The notes under the pieces were generated by a model. That model had not been told where the DNA came from. It saw only the letters and a list, made by a program, of their open reading frames with translations, and ran no database searches. 64,000 nt of DNA, from positions 514,001 to 578,000 of the forward strand of contig CM040103.1 in assembly GCA_022496805.1 (NCBI GenBank). Reading direction: 5' to 3'. The position numbers and the translations under genes were made by a program. Below, one piece after another: positions 61,252 to 64,000 of the stretch; positions within the stretch are counted from its first letter, which is position 1; every line of letters starts with the position of its first letter. This DNA is from Pohlia nutans (Eukaryota; Streptophyta; Bryopsida; Bryales; Mniaceae).

Positions 61252-62195
61252 CAGTCGGGTCCAATATGCTTACGAATTCTGCACTACATGGAATTTTTTT
61301 TGGAAACTTTGAACAATGCGTGTGTACTCAAAAATGATTCGATTTAGAAACCGCAAAGTGCGTTGGAATTACATCGGCGTGAATTATAATACCATTACAA
61401 ATTTACACATGTATTAGTGAAAATTATACAACAAGTCAAAAATAATATATACACTATCTACTATTGAGTGCTCTCACCGTTTGCTTCAATGATATTGTCC
61501 ATTTTAGCAAGAAAAATTGAAATGAGTGTTTGAAGTTGTTTTTGAGATACTTGAGTTCATACTTGTTGCATGATTTGTATCATTTCATCAGTCTCCTTTG
61601 TAATTTCTCCTTTTGTAATGGTATAGGGGCTTTTATGGGTTTTGATAAAAGTCCACTTGTCATCAAACCTCCAACTAAACAATCAGTAGTTGATTTTGTG
61701 GAACTCATTTATGAAAATTCATCGATTGGCTTCTATTTTATGCATGCATAGACCTATTTAATTCACATTTGTGAAGGATGGTGATCCAATACACCATAGT
61801 AGATATCATGATGATTTGAGACAAGTCCATGGAATCAAAAAGATTATGAAGGACAAAGATGAAATGATACAAATCATTCAAGAAGTGTGAGCTCAAGTAT
61901 CTCAGAAACAACTTCAAACACTCATTTCAATTTTTCGTGCTAAAATGGACAATATCATTGAAGCAAACGGTGAGAGCACTCAATAGTAGATAGTGTATAT
62001 ATTATTTTTGACTTGTTGTATAATTTTCACTAATACAAGTGTAAATTTGTAATGGTATTGTAGTACACCCGGTTGTGATGCCAAAGCACTTTGCGGTTTC
62101 CAAATCGCATCATTTTTTAGTACACACGCATTGTTCAAAGTTTCCAAAAAAAATTCCCTGCAGTGGGGAATTCGTAAGCATATTGGACCCGACTG
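61252..62195. mobile_element. Foldback-type element (944 bp) with about 300-bp inverted repeats and TA duplication
   Basis: Both ends begin CAGTCGGGTCCAATATGCTT and are flanked by TA (61250-61251, 62196-62197). The arms (about 61252-61610 and 61838-62195) are reverse complements with scattered differences and short gaps. CAGT termini at TA suggest the Tc1/mariner (pogo) group. A short open stretch in the right arm resembles part of a coiled-coil protein (MIQIIQEV...AQVSQKQLQTL) and may be captured coding sequence. It starts 30 bp from the end of the preceding element. Confidence 0.85.
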
Positions 62196-62197
62196 TA

Positions 62198-62654
62198 CAT
62201 GATATGAAGGAGGGAAAGTTGACCAGGCAAGAACGCTGGCCGGACATCGGTCGGTCCATTGATGAATATTATTGATCGCCTTCCGATCTCAGAAGTTGCT
62301 CTGCTCCTGTAGTGATGGAGCTTCTAGATACTCAGGTAGAAGGTGCTTAATAGTATGGCACACAACAGCGAAACCGAGTAATCATCAGGTTGTAGATTGA
62401 TGAAAAATCACATCCATCAAACACATTTGCCTAAACCCATCACTTCAGAGTGTAAACAAGAGTGCAAGGTCAATACGCAATATTCAGCGCTCAGCAAGAA
62501 AGCTGCTGCAAAGCATTCTTGTGTAACCACACAAATTATTATTCTACAAAGGATACTCCGTCTGACTCTATGCCCAGTTGTCAATTTGGAGCATAAGGCA
62601 ATGAGAAATATAAAGAACGAAGTTCAAGCTAATCAATTTGCCGGCAACTTGAAA
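62198..62654. other. Spacer and 3' flank of the ATP synthase gene
   Basis: Probable 3' UTR of the minus-strand gene that ends at 62655. A plus-strand open frame here lacks any support. Confidence 0.5.
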
Positions 62655-63755
62655 CTAGTATCCCCAAAGCTGACTCCTGATCTCGTCATCGATCTTCTCC
62701 TTTGATTGCGGGTTTTTGGCAAAGTACTCATCGATGGTCATTGTTCGTAGGGCGCCCTGAGACAAGAAAGAAAGTCAATCGATAACACAAGTACATGATC
62801 AACAGTCCAAGCCTCAAAGTTTAACACAACACATGTTAAAATTTCAGCACACAAGTCACAGGTTCAATCAAGGCAGCCTGTGTTTGTTAACCCCTAATTG
62901 CTATATTGGCCAAAAGTAGCTGCTTCCATATTTGATCATTCAGAAAGCTTCATGAAAGGTAACAAAATGTACCAAAAGAAAGAAGATATCATACCCTACA
63001 TATTTTAACAATACAAATGTGTTTCAAAAGTTACTATAATCAAGTATGACATTCCAAATTAAGTGGACATTCTATTTTAAGCTTGAGCATTTAGGGGTTA
63101 AGATGGCTAACCTTCTGTTCCTGCACCCTCGCAATTTCCTTCTCGAGTTCAACAACTTTTTTCTTTGACTCTTCCTCTTGTTCTGCAGCCTTGGCCATCT
63201 GCTCATAGTCAACATAAAAGATGGTAAAATTCAGTGGAACGCATTCCCAAAAGAGGATGAATATCAAAGGAATACACAAGAGGGAATTCACAAGCTGACA
63301 GCCCCTGACTCATATGAGACGCTAACATAATATGATGCTTTTAAAATATAGTTAAAAGTCAACTGGCTTCTCGCTTCTGCTTTCCACTGACGAGTTAATC
63401 CACAAGTGCTGCCGGCCAGGCGATGTTAAGGACTTACCAACGCCTGATGCTTGGCCTGATAATCTGCAGTGACGTCATCTTTGTATTCCGGCACCTCCTT
63501 TTCAAGGGCTGCAATGCCACAGCAGTATCAAAAATACCATAAAAATAACACTCAATTGGTTTGAGAATTCATCTCCTCAGATATGAGAATACATTTGAAA
63601 CTGGAGAAGAGACAGGGCTTTTAAAACAATCACGTTTAAAAAAGTTGCATTTAGAAATATTCTAGGAACTTACAGCTGACGGATTGCTCAAAAATGTTCA
63701 CAATAGAGGGACCCAGCTTTTGCTTGTAAAAGTCCCAGTTGATGTTGGTAGGTTT
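62655..63755 (-). CDS. ATPQ: Mitochondrial ATP synthase subunit d (peripheral stalk), 3' part only
   Basis: Part of the F1Fo ATP synthase peripheral stalk in the mitochondrial inner membrane (family knowledge). Four minus-strand exons visible, in gene order: 63674-63755, 63438-63508, 63112-63198, 62655-62756. Phases close and give the last 113 residues: INWDFYKQKLGPSIVNIFEQ, LEKEVPEYKDDVTADYQAKH, a charged helix EEESKKKVVELEKEIARVQEQ and the conserved C terminus TMTIDEYFAKNPQSKEKIDDEIR...LWGY. The plant protein is about 168 residues, so some 55-60 N-terminal residues lie in exons beyond 64000. The intron between the last two exons carries a 207-bp TTAA-flanked MITE whose right flank is only ten bases from the 5' splice site. 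Confidence 0.93.
62891..63097. mobile_element. Smallest piggyBac-like MITE (207 bp), in the last intron of the ATP synthase d gene
   Basis: Perfect TTAA at 62887-62890 and 63098-63101. Left end CCCCTAATTGCTATATTGG, right end (reverse complement) CCCCTAAATGCTCAAGC: 11 of the first 12 bases match. Non-coding, AT-rich. Being intronic, it is removed by splicing and probably tolerated. Confidence 0.85.
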
Positions 63756-64000
63756 CTGTACATTAAAAGCCGTAAGTTTCAATTAAGACCCAACAACTTG
63801 ACATCCAAAATAGCCATCCAAAGCACTGCATGAACCAAATGCAAAGAGGAGATGGTATATGCTGACTGGAAGCAGCTATCGCTTCAAAAGTTCGGAAAAT
63901 ACTTCTCAAATGCATTTCAAAGAGAGCCAACAAGCATTTATTTTATTGCATTCTGTTTGATTGGATTCACCAAAACAACCACTTGAGTACAGTGCACTGA
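63756..64000 (-). other. Intron of the ATP synthase d gene up to the window end
   Basis: No further exon of the gene is recognisable here. Confidence 0.6.

Noticed and set aside
62397..62705. Plus-strand open frame of 102 codons
   Set aside because: Overlaps the 3' flank and last exon of ATP synthase d on the other strand, and resembles nothing.
1..64000. tRNA, rRNA, CRISPR or organellar DNA insertions
   Set aside because: I scanned for typical landmarks and saw none I could support; a covariance-model search would be decisive for tRNAs and small RNAs.

Overview
This is a plant nuclear DNA window: split genes with GT-AG introns, AT-rich spacers, and unmistakable plant gene families. The PPR-DYW gene, whose repeats resemble the long moss PLS-type proteins, makes a moss or another early-diverging land plant the best guess (inference, moderate confidence). 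No bacterial, organellar or viral block was seen.

Layout. 0.1-3.2 kb: a decayed gene of unknown function. 3.3-3.7 kb: a Stowaway-like MITE. 4.4-8.9 kb: a GC-rich, CCGG-dense block carrying a broken long gene, probably a mobile element. 9.6-12.05 kb: a palindromic repeat family whose third copy was split by a Tc1-like (DD34E) transposon. 12.97-17.6 kb: a PPR-DYW RNA-editing-type gene with an OSB-like PDF motif at its N terminus and about 6.5 near-identical 303-bp repeats. 19.7-25.7 kb (minus): AP-4 adaptor subunit mu, 13 exons. 27.2-33.7 kb (plus): DEX1, 13 exons, head-to-head with AP4M. 33.9-48.3 kb: a transposon-rich spacer with a decayed pogo-type transposase, a Tigger-like MITE, several TTAA-flanked piggyBac-like short elements, and a small three-exon gene resembling COA1 (cytochrome oxidase assembly). 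48.5-57.5 kb (minus): a 25-exon gene for a roughly 1027-residue protein with two uridine-kinase-like P-loop domains and two CYTH domains in tandem plus a C-terminal membrane anchor (TTM1/TTM2 relatives). 57.5-59.2 kb: its promoter side, full of simple repeats. 59.4-62.2 kb: three inverted-repeat elements. 62.7-63.8 kb (minus): the 3' part of mitochondrial ATP synthase subunit d, cut by the window end.

The host genes are housekeeping (endomembrane sorting, wall/exine glycoprotein, mitochondrial ATP synthase, organelle RNA editing, triphosphate metabolism) and show no operon-like logic. The most unusual signal lies between them: at least six two-ended and several one-ended elements with TTAA flanks and CCC(C/T)TAA/CCCTTTA termini, the signature of the piggyBac superfamily, which is not among the DNA-transposon groups normally reported in land plants. 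One copy sits precisely inside a pogo transposase reading frame, giving internal proof of insertion at TTAA. Exon models for AP4M, DEX1, the UK-CYTH gene and the PPR gene were built by hand; every intron phase in them closes, but they have not been checked against transcripts.
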